A stretch of 64,000 bases of DNA, taken from contig CP136061.1 in assembly GCA_032622095.1 (NCBI GenBank), forward strand, positions 131,444,087 through 131,508,086, in the 5' to 3' direction. Under the pieces are notes generated by a model that was not told the origin of the DNA, ran no database searches, and saw only the letters and a list, made by a program, of their open reading frames with translations. The translations under genes were made by a program, and so were the position numbers. Every line of letters starts with the position of its first letter. The first letter of the stretch is position 1. The stretch comes from Siphonodentalium dalli (Eukaryota > Mollusca > Scaphopoda > Gadilida > Siphonodentaliidae). This document shows positions 46,171 through 57,330 of this stretch, in pieces.

Positions 46171-46258
46171 TGGGTGACCGAATTCCACAATATCATTCAA
46201 GCTACAATCAATGGAAAAGTCATCCTGTCGCATGAATTTAATATGCATTGGCTTCACA
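46171..46258 (-). CDS. Tudor gene exon 4: SN-like part of Tudor 1
   Basis: This 88-nt exon has acceptor CTTCCTTTTCAG and donor CCA|GTAAGT, both near consensus. It reads VKPMHIKFMRQDDFSIDCSL, then NDIVEFGHP, matching the region after the barrel where extended Tudors have an 'A-x-x-C-x-L' segment. It ends on a codon boundary. A tandem-repeat element ends about 47 bp past the donor. Confidence 0.88.
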
Positions 46259-46269
46259 CTGAAAAGGAA

Positions 46270-48050
46270 GCAAAAAGGTTATAAATATAGACCACATTGA
46301 AAGAGATAGATAACACCTTACAAGAATATACCTTAGCCCCATGCCAAACCAAATATTTTTTGTAGCTGGAGCTACAGTAAAAATATATTTGTTTGCCCTA
46401 CTCCCTATCTACTCAAGGAAAATGTCACCTACCGGAAAATGTTATCTACATCACAGCAATCAAATTTCAATAAAAAAAAATTAATAGTTCAGCTACCTTC
46501 AGTTTACTAGTGTTAATTCTTAAGACTTATTTCACCAAAGCGACCAAATTCTATTGCAACAGCTCACTGAAAGTTCTATTGACAATTCACTAAGTGATAA
46601 CTCACTGAAATATTAGCAGTCTATCAAAGTACTCTGCTAATCTATGCAATCTGCAATAAAACTTACACAACAACAAAAGTCAATCAGTGTTTTTAAGCCC
46701 AAGATGGCGTTATCATGGGCATGCCATGGAGATCTCCAGAGGAAGGGTGGTTGCCATATTTATTATTTTTCAGCTCTTTTATTAACAGATCATAATGGAA
46801 ACTGGTCATCTTAAAGGGGAAAGAAGCTCTTAACAAATCGGACCGTTAATATATATAGTATATCAATCATGGTGCGATAAAACACCTCTTATTTCTCAGT
46901 TATGCTCAAACACAGCGATATCACATCGTGTAATTCAAAACTCCTGCTAATTACTGCGCGTCCATATCTATAAGATCATGATATCATAGCCTCACTTAAA
47001 GCATTACTCATCTTTAGTAGTCACACTAAATCATTTTGGTATGTTTTTTTGTTATTCTGCGCAAAATCCAAGCAATCACAGCCTGTTAAAGACTACATAT
47101 ATGTGGTATAAGCCAAAATGATTAATGTTATAATTTTGAACAATTAATTTAAGGCCAGTTAATGGTCGCATAACATTTGAATGTGGCAAACCCACCCAAA
47201 CTTACATGACTTCTATATGTGCAAATATGACAACCAAACACCATTTTCGTGAAATAAACTATAATTTATTCACAACAGATAATCATTTATTGTGCACAAC
47301 AAACATTCACTCTGCTGTTTTATTTATTTTCATAAATAACTTTTTCATTCCTGAATATACAGATATAGATGTCCCAAAACCCTGGATTATCAGCTTGCCT
47401 AAGTAAAATTATATGACCCTGGTGTTGCTTCAATACTACCTTTAAAGTGATGTCGGGTAGGGCAAACTGCATGTTTTATGATTGTTAGTAAGTGATCTTC
47501 AATTTGTGTTGTATACCAGTTGGTGGCGTCACATCAAAATGATATCTGAGGTGTGTACTGGTGAGAACCGAGAAGGTACATTGAACCCTAATATATACTA
47601 TAGTTGCATGTATCACCTGTATCTGAGATATCAACTTCGCATAACAATGTGTCCAACAAATACATACATGTATGTATCAATTCTTTGCAAGTGTGGCATA
47701 TAAACGTGGTTGTGATGACACCCTGCATGGTTTCAAATGTTTTACCAATAGGTTCATTCAACCTAATTGCATTATCAAAGGCAAGAGCAGACCAGTACTA
47801 ACCTAGCTAGTATGCCCAAAAAGACGTTATTTGAACGAAATAGACATATTTTCCCACATTTCAGCACATTTAGCAATTTTAGGCCCATATGGATTTAATT
47901 GTCAGTTTGCTGAGGAATTAAGAGTAACATTCCAAATAAAACAACTACCAATGTCCTGATCGGATTCCCAAAATGATTATGAATGTAATGTCAACTTTAT
48001 AACATGCACGCACAACTATTATAATTAAAGTCGCACTGTTGCGAACTTGA
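46270..48050. other. Intron sequence with no gene seen
   Basis: Apart from the repeat at 47390-47540 (partner 22155-22470) and AT-rich filler, I see no coherent exon, RNA gene or delimited transposon here. Confidence 0.5.
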
Positions 48051-48384
48051 GGTATGATGATTTTCGTAACATTGCGTCGAAGTAGGAGACATCAGACGGA
48101 TACCACAAATAAAACATATTTGGAAAGGTCAACACCATCTCTTCTTTATTTCATAAATGTAATAATGTTACCGGTATGTGTTTGTGATAAACAAAAATAT
48201 ACCAAATCGAAATGTGACTCAAACCACCACAACTTTCGGCAGTATTGTGTCAACGATTTTTGGAAACCCCAAAATAGTAATTGTGAAGTCATACAGGTGC
48301 TGTCTATATTGAGGACCGGAAAATCTCTTAATGGCATACATGTTAGGTATTCGGATGCGCCAATCAATTAGTATTGATGCCATA

Positions 48385-48560
48385 TATCGCCCAAAGGATA
48401 TACAAGTCACTAACAAATAAAATCATTTGTATAGCCTAGGAAATATTGTATTATTCCCGAAAATTGCGCTCTGCCCGCTAAAGCGAGCTGCCAGGATGAA
48501 CATTAAATTATTTGTGCCCTCTTTAGCAGGCTACCAGGTTTAAAGAGTTAAAAACAGACT
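48385..48560. repeat. LINE-associated repeat, partner at 27610-27770
   Basis: Shared text includes 'aatcatttgtata', GGAAATATTGTATTATTCCC then 'gaaaatt', and a 'gctaaagc..gctgcc' motif. It is placed upstream of the RT remnant at 27.6 kb, so it is probably part of the same LINE family. Confidence 0.6.
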
Positions 48561-48596
48561 TGTATGCAATACAGTTTAGCGTTAAACAACCAAGTA

Positions 48597-49700
48597 GTGA
48601 TGTTCCGATAATCGGAATCAGCCGATAATAGCCCATCGGATATTAATCGTACCTCGGCGTTGAACATCGGCTTTACCGATTATCAAAACAAAACTAAAAC
48701 GTTCTAACATCTAAGTGCAATATGCACGCTTTAATAAACATACGCAATACAACCGTAGTATTGAATGTAAAACGCAGTTGTAACAGCCTAAAATGAAGCT
48801 ATTGTCATCGTCCAAACAGTCTGATATGATTATATATAAGCATGGCAATACACCTGCCCGACATATTGCGTGTATTAGGAAGTTATTGGTTCAATCACGT
48901 GGACACGAAATAGATTCAAAGAAAGCTTTAAACAGCTGACCTCATTACATTTTAGTTTCCTGTTGAGCATGTGCCATGTGACATCACATGCTATGTCAAT
49001 AATTTGAAGCACACACTGAATAAATTAGTACAGTCGCGATCAGAACTGTCTTCAATAACTACCAACATGAGGAGGGGCATAATTAGCTTTTTTGTCTGTG
49101 GGGGGACAATACGGTGAAGTAGTCCCAAATTGCACTTATTTTTTTCACCCCGCAAGTCGCCATTGTTATAGTAATGCTCTCATTACAAGTTACAGCATAT
49201 GCAATGAAATATGCTTAGCTCCACACTGAACTTGGGGACGGTCTCACGAAACAGAAAATGAGTAGGCGGCAGAACTATAAAAGCTTCCCAGTTGTTAAAA
49301 AGACAAAAGGTGTGACCAATGGGAATTTGGAAAAACTGAATTGTGACAGCAATTATTTTCCATCAATCTAAATTTAGTTAATAATCATCACCATTCCATA
49401 CAGTCGCAACTTACAAGTATTCAATCAAGACTTTTACACCACGTACAAGTGTTCCACACATGGTCATAAGTTACTCCGAGTTGGCACCTTTGATGTTTGT
49501 CAAAACAACTACCGGTATACATCAAAGGCAACGCATAACTGACGTCGGTGGAAATACTTTCATGACAGTGTGTATGTATTTCTTTGATGTATTTGGCTTT
49601 GAAACTATACCGGATAGGGAGTGCAATGAGTGTATATAGGTCCATTTTGGGAAGAAACGCACAATATATATAAACATCGAAATCGAAAATCGGCCGATTG
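48597..49700 (+). mobile_element. hAT-like repeat, copy 2, uninterrupted (about 1.1 kb)
   Basis: It begins GTGATGTTCCGATAATCGGA then 'atcagccgataatagcccatcgg' and ends 'atcgaaatcgaaaatcggccgat'. It matches 30262-33310 in two blocks. The CCGATAATCGG start and ATCGGCCGAT end are partly complementary. Confidence 0.6.
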
Positions 49701-49996
49701 TGCCTCCAGTTATCAGAAATGCCTTTTCGTTATGTGAGAGTTTCCTTTCTCCTTAATCACAATTGAGAGGGACTTCCAATAGTGTTTTGTGACATTTGTT
49801 CGTTCGTTCACCACGCAAAATCCCTTAAATAATGACAAAACCCCCCAAGAAATCTGATAAAAATCCAGAGTGTGTCAGAATCAACAGGTAGAGTAGACTG
49901 TATTGAAGGATTGAGTTAACCTTGAAAGTGAATGGAAGAAGAGACACACAGACATGCTGATCTTAATAGTCCCCCGAAATAATGGTTTGAACCTAC

Positions 49997-50150
49997 CTTT
50001 CAAATGGAACATTTTCTGTGTTTCCGTAGTCCCAGTATAGCACATTAACACTGATGATTCTTGCTGGATCATTTTTGTCATGGTATACTTTCTTTGCTTT
50101 AGCTCGATACCATAGCTTGTCATTACTGTACTGGCATAGCAAGAAATCTC
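49997..50150 (-). CDS. Tudor gene exon 3: Tudor 1 barrel with complete aromatic cage
   Basis: This 154-nt exon has acceptor TTTTTGCAG and donor AAAG|GTAGGT. It reads GDFLLCQYSNDKLWYRAKAK, then a loop, then VNVLYWDYGNTENVPFE. By comparison with the SND1 extended Tudor (cage F740, Y746, Y763, Y766, N768), the equivalents here are the Y of CQY, the Y of WYRA, the Y of LYW, and the Y and N of DYGN. All five are suitable for binding dimethylarginine. This is the most recognisable exon of the gene. Confidence 0.95.
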
Positions 50151-50547
50151 CTGCAAAAACAGTTACTCGATATTGGTGTGTTGTAGGCAGTATATTTAGT
50201 ATATTTTGGGCTTACCATAGTTTGGCCTAGTAGGAGGATAACATTTCAAAATTCAGACCAAAACACTTGTAATCCTTGTATTCAATATCCGAGAATGAGC
50301 AATTCCAGGATAATTAAATCATGAATATGAAATAATTTTAGTGTTTTTCAGTACTACAGGTATATAAACATAGCTAGGCAATGACAAAATTTCCATTATC
50401 ATGTTCATTTTGGGCACGAGTTTCCTTATTTTGGGCACAGCATTTACCAACTTGAAATTGGGGGAATATATTAAGGCCAATAGGTTTTTATTATTTGGTT
50501 TACTGATAGTTTTTTCCAGAGGTTTGGATTGGTAGGTTGGAATAAAA

Positions 50548-50785
50548 AAACAAGAGCATCACTAGGGCTGTGGCAAAATACACCTGTGGTAATTTCAACA
50601 GTGGGACATAACTCAGGTGACAATTGGTGAGCTGAACCCATATTTGAACTTGACCTGTATTTCGGGCCAATAAACCCCGATACCAAATTTCAGTTCATTC
50701 AGTTCAGACTTACTAAAGTTATCACCCGAGTACGAAAAAGCAAACCGACAGACGGACCAATAACATAATACGTCAAAAATACAGA
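50548..50785 (+). mobile_element. Tandem-repeat element, family C, single core
   Basis: The left end ACAAGAGCATCACTAGGGCT is followed by 'gtggcaaaatacacc'. One core ('acataactcaggtgacaattgg...aaagttatcacc') follows, then CCGACAGACGGACC and 'aataatacgtcaaaaatac'. Confidence 0.7.
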
Positions 50786-51161
50786 TAATTGCGTTGACAG
50801 TATTTATATTACATATATTTACATACTAAGTGTTGTCATCACTAAATCCAGCATTCTGATTGGTCGGCGCCCACGTGGCTAGTTGCAATTATTTCTCGAT
50901 GAATGCGCAACAGCTCATAACAACATCAATATGTCAGCTCATAACAACATCGATACGTCATTTAGGTTTGGAAAGACGAATGCGTAATGTTTTGGGCGCA
51001 TTTGGATTCGCGCAGGATTGACTTAATAAATCGTCGGGTTTCAATTGTTCCTGTTAACTTTTGCCAAGGGTGCTGTGGGATATTTTGGGCTGGTTTTGTC
51101 ACGATACACTTTTCGATTTAAATACATTTACAAAAGTGCCTTTTTCGCTAAATGTATATAA

Positions 51162-51327
51162 ATATAAGGATTAACTGTCATGTGGACTGTTTTTATGGAG
51201 ATGTAACCGTGAGGTAAGTGGTCATAGCTTGTATGTAAAACCCTTCGGGTTTTACACAAGTTATGACCACTTACCTCACGGTTACATCTCCATAAAAACA
51301 GTCCACATGACAGTTAATCCTTATATA
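51162..51327. repeat. Near-perfect 166-bp palindrome
   Basis: ATATAAGGATTAACTGTCAT through 'ggtaagtggtcata' is mirrored to TATGACCACTTACC through 'atgacagttaatccttatat', around the loop AAAACCCTTCGGGTTTT. Only a few central bases differ. No target duplication was assigned. Confidence 0.93.
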
Positions 51328-51666
51328 ATCACACACCCTCTGCATTCACACAATTAGCTTCCTTAAGAATCAGTACAAATAAATCGCGATACAGTTACAC
51401 GATTGATCCCGACGTCCATCAGGCAATAACTGAAGAGGGCCACTTCATAAAAGCGATGAACACAACGTCACTCCAAGCCGACCATGTGCATGCGCTCTGT
51501 GCATGGTGTCCACTTCACAAAAAGCGAGGAATCACCTACGTCACTTCAAGCTGCGTATTGTTATTGGGAGACTGTGTTGGAATTTGAACAATATATGTTA
51601 CTTACAATTGTTGTGGTATTTTCGAAAAGTTGTTCACATTATTACTGTTCTAGTAAAATGTACTGG

Positions 51667-51810
51667 TATATGATTATAAGAAATGACTTACAAATCGATT
51701 GGGGGTCATTGGTTTTGACCGGCAGAGTAATTAAACAAAGTTCTGTTTAATTACTCTGCGGGTCAAAATCCAATGACCCCAATCGATCTGAAAGTCATTT
51801 CTCATATATA
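51667..51810. repeat. Second palindrome, about 140 bp
   Basis: AGAAATGACTTACAAATCGA then 'ttgggggtcattgg' and 'cagagtaattaaaca' is mirrored by TGTTTAATTACTCTGC through 'gaaagtcatttct', loop AAGTTC. The arms carry a few mismatches. It is 340 bp from the first palindrome and unrelated in sequence. Confidence 0.9.
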
Positions 51811-51932
51811 CTATGTTATATTTACAGCAAAACAAATGTTTTAATATATGTTTGCATATAACAACGTTTTGTTTCGAACAAAGCTGTACTGGGCAGCTGT
51901 ATATGCCTATACAATTGTTACCCTGGCATATA

Positions 51933-52058
51933 CAGTAATGCCCTAAGTAATCGACTCTTTTAACTACAGCAGAATTATGGGTAACTTTTCAGGATTTAGT
52001 CGGAAATATGGCTTGTTGCCATTCATCGGAAAGCTCTCCCTTACTTAGGGCATTACTG
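51933..52058. mobile_element. Palindromic TA-flanked MITE, copy 3, right arm deleted (126 bp)
   Basis: The full left arm CAGTAATGCCCTAAGTAATC to 'cattcatcggaaagctctccc' is followed directly by the last bases of the right arm, 'ttacttagggcattactg'. TA is on both sides (51931-51932 and 52059-52060). Confidence 0.88.
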
Positions 52059-52305
52059 TAGTCCATGTGCAACCCCCACTCACACAATTGGTGTCAATGG
52101 ATGTAGTTTTGTACTCAGCCGAGGACTATTTTGTATACATAAAAAGTTCTTATATGTCTCATTTATCAAAAATCGACTAATTCTTCAGTATGAAAATATA
52201 GTTCATCGTTGTATATTTCAAACCTGTGTTTTAAGTCAGTTAATGGACTCACGACTGGACATTTGCAAACTAAATCTAATTACCAAATATCCAGTCGCTC
52301 GTCCA

Positions 52306-52749
52306 TTAACACGTTGAGTGCCGGCTATGAGTTATCTCGTACTACACTATATTCCACGGTTCCACTACGAGTTATCTCGTACTTTATATGGGGTCTAGAT
52401 ATTCTGCTGTAGAAATTTGAGAAATTGAGTTCCCCATGTATTAATGATTTCAACATGATCGAACATGATCATCTGATGAAGTACTCATGAGAAAAACATG
52501 GCAAAGTGTGGATACGAGATAACTCGTAGTCGGCACCCAGCCAAAATACCATGAGATGGCGTTGCTCTGTGCCGACTACGAGTTATCTCGTAGTGCGTTT
52601 ATGCCATGTTTTTATGTGATCCAAGCTGATACATGCCCAGTTTTGGGGTTTGAGGGTGGTTATATGGTGCTATCTACCTATTTAATACATAATATAAAGA
52701 TGGCACCCTGGAATGTTACACTAAAGGGTTCCGGCACTCAATATGTTAA
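52306..52749. mobile_element. piggyBac-type MITE, 444 bp, TTAA-flanked
   Basis: The left end TTAACACGTTGAGTGCCGG is mirrored by CCGGCACTCAATATGTTAA. Inside, TACGAGTTATCTCGTA or its near-palindromic form occurs four times (near 52331, 52366, 52512 and 52577). TTAA ends point to piggyBac transposition; other TTAA users are not excluded. Confidence 0.85.
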
Positions 52750-52756
52750 CCTTGAT

Positions 52757-52877
52757 GGAAATGTTCAGATAATAACAACAACAATGGGGGGGGGGGGGTC
52801 CATATAGTCTCACTAGATTTAAAAACAACAACAAATGAGATATGGTCGTTTGTTGAACTTATTATCTGAATATTTCC
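52757..52877. repeat. Foldback hairpin, family H1, loop enlarged
   Basis: GGAAATGTTCAGATAATAA and 'tttgttgaacttattatctgaatatttcc' are separated by a loop holding a G run (52786-52798) and CAACAACAA words. It starts eight bases after the TTAA of the preceding MITE. Confidence 0.7.
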
Positions 52878-53122
52878 TAAGGGATAATTATTCATGAGTA
52901 TTTAGTATAAAAAAGGATAAGTATAAAAAAGGATAATGTACAAAGTCATCAGACTTTTGAAATATTAGACGCCTACATGAAGAAATGACCATGCTGTAGC
53001 AAGCACAGTGCTAGTTCTTTGTTTGCCCCATCTCGACAGCGTGATCATTGATATTTTCCATTGTGCATAGAAAACTAACTTGGACCATTGGAAGCTGAAC
53101 ATAGCTATGCATGATACGTTAC

Positions 53123-53284
53123 CTATTTCCACAGTATCCAAGCGATCTTGCCTTGACGATGAAGAATTACACCAATTCTGTATTCCGGTCATCATGTAGT
53201 TTAATCTCTTCTGATCAGATGCCTTCTGAACAACGAAGTCACATGGGTTTATAACATGTGATACCATCACCTCTTCTCCATTCC
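53123..53284 (-). CDS. Tudor gene exon 2: N-terminal strand and helix of Tudor 1
   Basis: This 162-nt exon has acceptor TTGAATAG and donor ATAG|GTAACG. Its first two bases complete the Gly codon left by exon 1. It contains EEVMVSHVINPCDFVVQ, the typical opening strand of an extended Tudor (SN-like) module, followed by a helical segment (DQKRLNYMMTGIQNWC) and a Ser-rich turn. The exon is a multiple of three and would be skippable without a frameshift. Confidence 0.92.
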
Positions 53285-53522
53285 CTATTCAAGACAAAAG
53301 ATGGAAATAACTAACGATCTGAGCAAGGAATATGAAATTCCACATAGGGCTGTCATGGGATTGATTAAAACCCTTTCTTTTGTAAATGGATTCTTCCATC
53401 AGTTATGGCAGTATACATTGGAATTGTCTATTATTAATCTGGAGGGATGTTAAGAAAATATTAGCAGATGGCAGACCAATGAAATAATGATACAAGTGCA
53501 GAAGGTATCCCTTTCAATATTT

Positions 53523-53584
53523 GGAAATGTTTAGATAATAACTTCAATGGCTATTTTGTTGAACTTATTTTCTGAACATTTCCC
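53523..53584. repeat. Foldback hairpin, family H1, last copy
   Basis: GGAAATGTTTAGATAATAAC is mirrored by 'gaacttattttctgaacatttcc'. It is followed by 'gctactcgtcaatgagtatttagta', the family flank. Confidence 0.7.
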
Positions 53585-54122
53585 CAAGAGGGCTACTCGT
53601 CAATGAGTATTTAGTATTTTTCAGCTAGAGGTTTGGGGAATGTGATCCATACAGTCAGTGATGGGAAGATCGGTCCATGCAACAAACTGCAATAATCTAG
53701 TATTATTAAATCAGCCAAATATAAGCTCAAATTTTTCAAGACATATTGTGGACTTACCAGAGTGAATAAAATTGGTATGCTAATACCTAACTGCCATCTC
53801 CACAACTAAGATTGTCGAAAATTAAACCACATAGACTACTATTTCAGAGAATACAACATTTGAACACAGGACAAATGTAAATATTTAATACTTTATTAGG
53901 GACAAATTATTGGGTGATAAACATATGCCAATGATTCACCCAACAATGGTCACTGTGTGTAATTCGTTTATATTATGAAAATAATTAATATTGGCGTGAT
54001 TATTTGCTATTCCGTTCTGAACACCTTAGCGGAGTGTTTCACATCACTTTAACATTCATGGTAATCTAAGATAAAATGAAGGAATCTTTATTTTGTTTAT
54101 TTTTGCAACCTGAACGGTTAGT

Positions 54123-54232
54123 TAACCCTTTCAGTGCCAAGTCAACCCATATTTCCTTGATCATTTTTCAAATTTATTGATTATAATAATGTGATACATT
54201 AATGGAAAGAGCTCTTAGAGGAAAAGGGTTAA
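54123..54232. mobile_element. Short TTAA-flanked MITE, about 110 bp
   Basis: It starts TTAACCCTTTCAGTGCC and ends AAAAGGGTTAA, giving a 10-bp inverted end with TTAA on both sides. Confidence 0.65.
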
Positions 54233-54310
54233 TGAAGAATGTTTTCATTGACACTGCATAGAATTTACATTGTGGGTAGAGATTTTGTGAGGCCAGGGTT
54301 TCCGCTAGGG

Positions 54311-54748
54311 TTAAAGGCCCACTTATTTATCGAACCCCCAGATCACATTATATAAAATATATGCCATATTATATACCATTTGAAAGAGGAAGCTCCAAAA
54401 CATTGTATTATCAACTTATTCGGTGTATTAGACTGTGAACATGTAGTTTTTTGTTGAGTTACCGACATGTTTTTTATGCTCAAAATCTATTATTTTCTGA
54501 AGATATAGAGTTACTCCCCTTCCATTGAAAATAAACAATAGTTTGAGTTATGTTGCATTTTGGGAGACGCAACGGGGGAAATGTTTATATGATTTCAGCT
54601 ATTTTCTATTACTCTGAGACAGACGTTCCAAATGGTGATGAATTATAGCATTTTAATAATATTTTATGGCATAGATTGTTATTAAAACCGTATATCAAGG
54701 CACTATGAAAAAAATAATTGGTGACTCGAAAATTAAGTGGGCCTTTAA
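54311..54748. mobile_element. TTAA-flanked MITE, 438 bp
   Basis: The left end TTAAAGGCCCACTTATTT is mirrored by AAATTAAGTGGGCCTTTAA. TTAA is on both sides. The interior is AT-rich with no gene. It lies in the same intron as the elements at 54123 and 53523. Confidence 0.82.
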
Positions 54749-56471
54749 ACTGAAGAGTCTGTTTGACCCTCATATGCAAAGTTTGAAATTCCATTCTCAA
54801 AAAACGTTTCTTTGCACCAGAGAATAGTGTTGGGCGGTTTTATCGGGCTATAAAAATACCGCCATAATTTGAAAATCACACCTTGTTACACCCGATTACA
54901 TGTTATTTCCATAAATATTAAGAAATTTCACTGAATTTATCAGCTATGAACAAAAGACAGCCTTGGTCACCAATATAGATGTCATGGCAATATCAGATCA
55001 ATCTAATCCTGATGCAGAATTACTATTTAAGAAATTGTCAACAGGACTATTTATCAAACTTAATATTCATGGCACATGATTATACATTCCATTTAAATTC
55101 ATAATTTTCTGACAGAAATATATGGATGGATTAACAGATGATTGATCTGTCGTATGGTACATTGCCAGACGATTGCTCAAAAATATCTCGCATTCAAGTT
55201 CAATCCTGACTGCACACATGCCATGGTTTTGCGGCCATTGTCGGCCACATGGTCTTTCTCGCCAAAATCATACTTTCGATATAGAAAGTTAAGCTTGTAT
55301 TTGCCATTGTACCCCAACCCCTGATATTTTTACAGGTATCATTTCCTTCGTTTTAGGGAAAGACACTTTAAATTTGTTTTGGACGAAATTGAATTAGTCA
55401 ATGTTAAAACCCTTTCACCTGTTTCAGTTTGCAGCTTTGGAAACCAAATACAATTGGACCTGTACAAAACAATTATTATTATATTGATTGACGTCCCCTT
55501 TAACTTTTTTTGTTTTGGGCCACCAAAATCAGGGTCCGTTTTACGGACGGACGAAATCCCCTAGACCCAAAATATTTGTACTGATAAATTTTCATATCAC
55601 CACTAATGATGACAGAATAAACTGTTAAAATGAACAATTGATTTCTATGCCTGACTTCATTAAATTCATGAAAACATTGTTATGCCATGAAATATTCCTT
55701 GCTAAATATCACTGGCTAACATTTTATCTTCCAAGATCATTACAAAATGCGATAGCAACAGGTTTTGTTTGACAATTTAATCACGTCATAACCAGGCAAA
55801 GTTAAAAAATGGCTTTTATCAATGTCACCTTCAATATCTTACAGAATGAGGCAATAATGTGCTTATCCTTGAGGAGAAATATTTTTCTGTGAACTGGGTA
55901 CAATTGTTCACAGTGTACAATTGTTAGCTGCAAAAAAAACTGTCTTCGTTATCATTCTGTGTTGGTTTTATTTAGTGGCAGACACACAGGTGATGTAGGC
56001 ATCAATCTGAGGATTAGGTAGGGGAATATGTATGAAGGGAAAGGTGGGATAGGGGAAGGGGGACACTAAAAGGGACCCATTCAGTACCCTTCTAGTGGAA
56101 GCCGTGATTAATCATAAATTAGATGACCACAATATCCAGTCGACAATAACCAATTATCTTCGACTACCAGTATACCAATATTTAGACATGCATCTATAAT
56201 GATCTATATGGCCTCTTGGGTGATCTATGCATGCCTCATCACAAATCAACTACAAAACTCCAGATAGTAGTTTTGGGTCATGTAACAAATCAAACCTTGG
56301 TACTTCTTAGCTGACATTTAAACAAACACTCTAACCACTAGTCTACTTTCGTGGTCACAAATAAGACCATTTTTTGCAGAGTACTCATTATGCATGACAC
56401 AAAGCCGACACAGGGCCAGTTACCAAGATTTGCTACTCAAATCCCAGGATATTTGACCTGGATAATGTATA

Positions 56472-56752
56472 ACTAAAGGTGGGCTGTCCCAAGGGGACCC
56501 CCATGGCATTCAGTCTTCTGCATGTTGAGAAAAGTCGAAAAAGGTGGATAACTCCACACAAGGTCGGACGGACTTTCTAATCGCAGGTGCAAAGGTTCCC
56601 ATGGCACTATATATATGTGCCAAGTTTAAAAAAAATTGAGGAATGTAGGAAGAAAAGCTCCGATAAAGTTGTGTCTATGGACGGACAAACAGATGGACAA
56701 GCCGATTCCTATTTAAACTCCCATAACTCATTACGTGGTGTATAATAATGCG
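56472..56752 (+). mobile_element. Tandem-repeat element, family G, compact complete copy
   Basis: The left end is ACTAAAGGTGGGCTGTCCCA with the hairpin GTCCCAAGGGGAC. One core ('gtcgaaaaaggtggataactccac' to 'tttaaaaaaaattga') is followed by GGACGGACAAACAGATGGAC and 'cattacgtggtgtataataatg'. It ends about 25 bp from the exon 1 donor. Confidence 0.72.
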
Positions 56753-56776
56753 TCAAATATGGATGCCTAACATTAC

Positions 56777-56914
56777 CTCTTATTTGATTGCGATCCCTTA
56801 TTAATTCTGAGTATGATTCCTTTGTTGGCTTTGTCTTTTTCTTCTTGCTTCGAGCTGTAGAGGAGTGAGAGCTGACATCTGATGAGGTACCGCTGTCCAG
56901 GTTCTCTCTTTCTT
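56777..56914 (-). CDS. Tudor gene exon 1 of those seen: Ser/Lys-rich segment before Tudor 1
   Basis: This 138-nt exon has acceptor TTTCAG and donor GAG|GTAATG. It reads ERENLDSGTSSDVSSHSS, then a basic run (RSKKKKTKPTK), then ESYSELIRDRNQIR. There is no domain; it is a polar linker with a possible nuclear-localisation-like lysine cluster. It starts with two bases of a split codon, so at least one upstream exon exists. I did not find that exon in 57-64 kb. A short repeat element ends about 25 bp beyond the donor. Confidence 0.8.
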
Positions 56915-57330
56915 CTGAAATTAAAACTCAGAATAATATCATCAACACCCCAGTATATATATACAGTGTTCGCGCTGGACCGAAAAATGTTGTGGCCAAA
57001 AGTTTAGCCAAATGAAAATTTTATTAGCCAAATGAAAAAAACTTTCACCAAATTAAAAAAAACTTTGGCCAAATTAAATCCTCATTTTCTGGGCGGTTCA
57101 AAATTAATGACTAAAATAATTGTTCTAAACTTTATTTGTTACTCAGAATAAAAACATAATTAAAACAACTTTAAAAACAATATTATACGAACATATATAT
57201 ATATGTATACCTATAGGTATGCATTATATCATACAGACAGATCAAAGAATGTAAAGCATCCTTTAAAATGATTTGTCATGCCTCATAATTTACTGGGACA
57301 ACCAGAATATAACATTTAGTTGTCAGTTGA

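Larger units (their letters stand above)
9690..56914 (-). other. Gene model: multi-Tudor-domain germline protein (RNF17/TDRD4-like), 15 internal exons, partial at both ends
   Basis: This is the only host gene I can support. Fifteen minus-strand segments each carry an AG acceptor and a GT donor, and all fourteen junctions keep one open frame of about 700 codons. The order is a Ser/Lys-rich segment, extended Tudor 1 (exons 2-6), extended Tudor 2 (exons 7-12), a Ser/Lys-rich linker (exons 13-14) and the start of Tudor 3 (exons 14-15). Tudor modules of this class bind symmetrically dimethylated arginines on PIWI proteins and build germ granules that silence transposons; that role is family knowledge, not visible here. 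The motif VDLSKPP followed by [12 protein letters not shown] after Tudor 1 made me favour RNF17/TDRD4 over other TDRD proteins, but orthology is not proven. No RING domain, start codon or stop codon was found, so both ends lie outside or were missed. The total spliced length in the window is about 2.1 kb spread over 47 kb. Confidence 0.9.
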
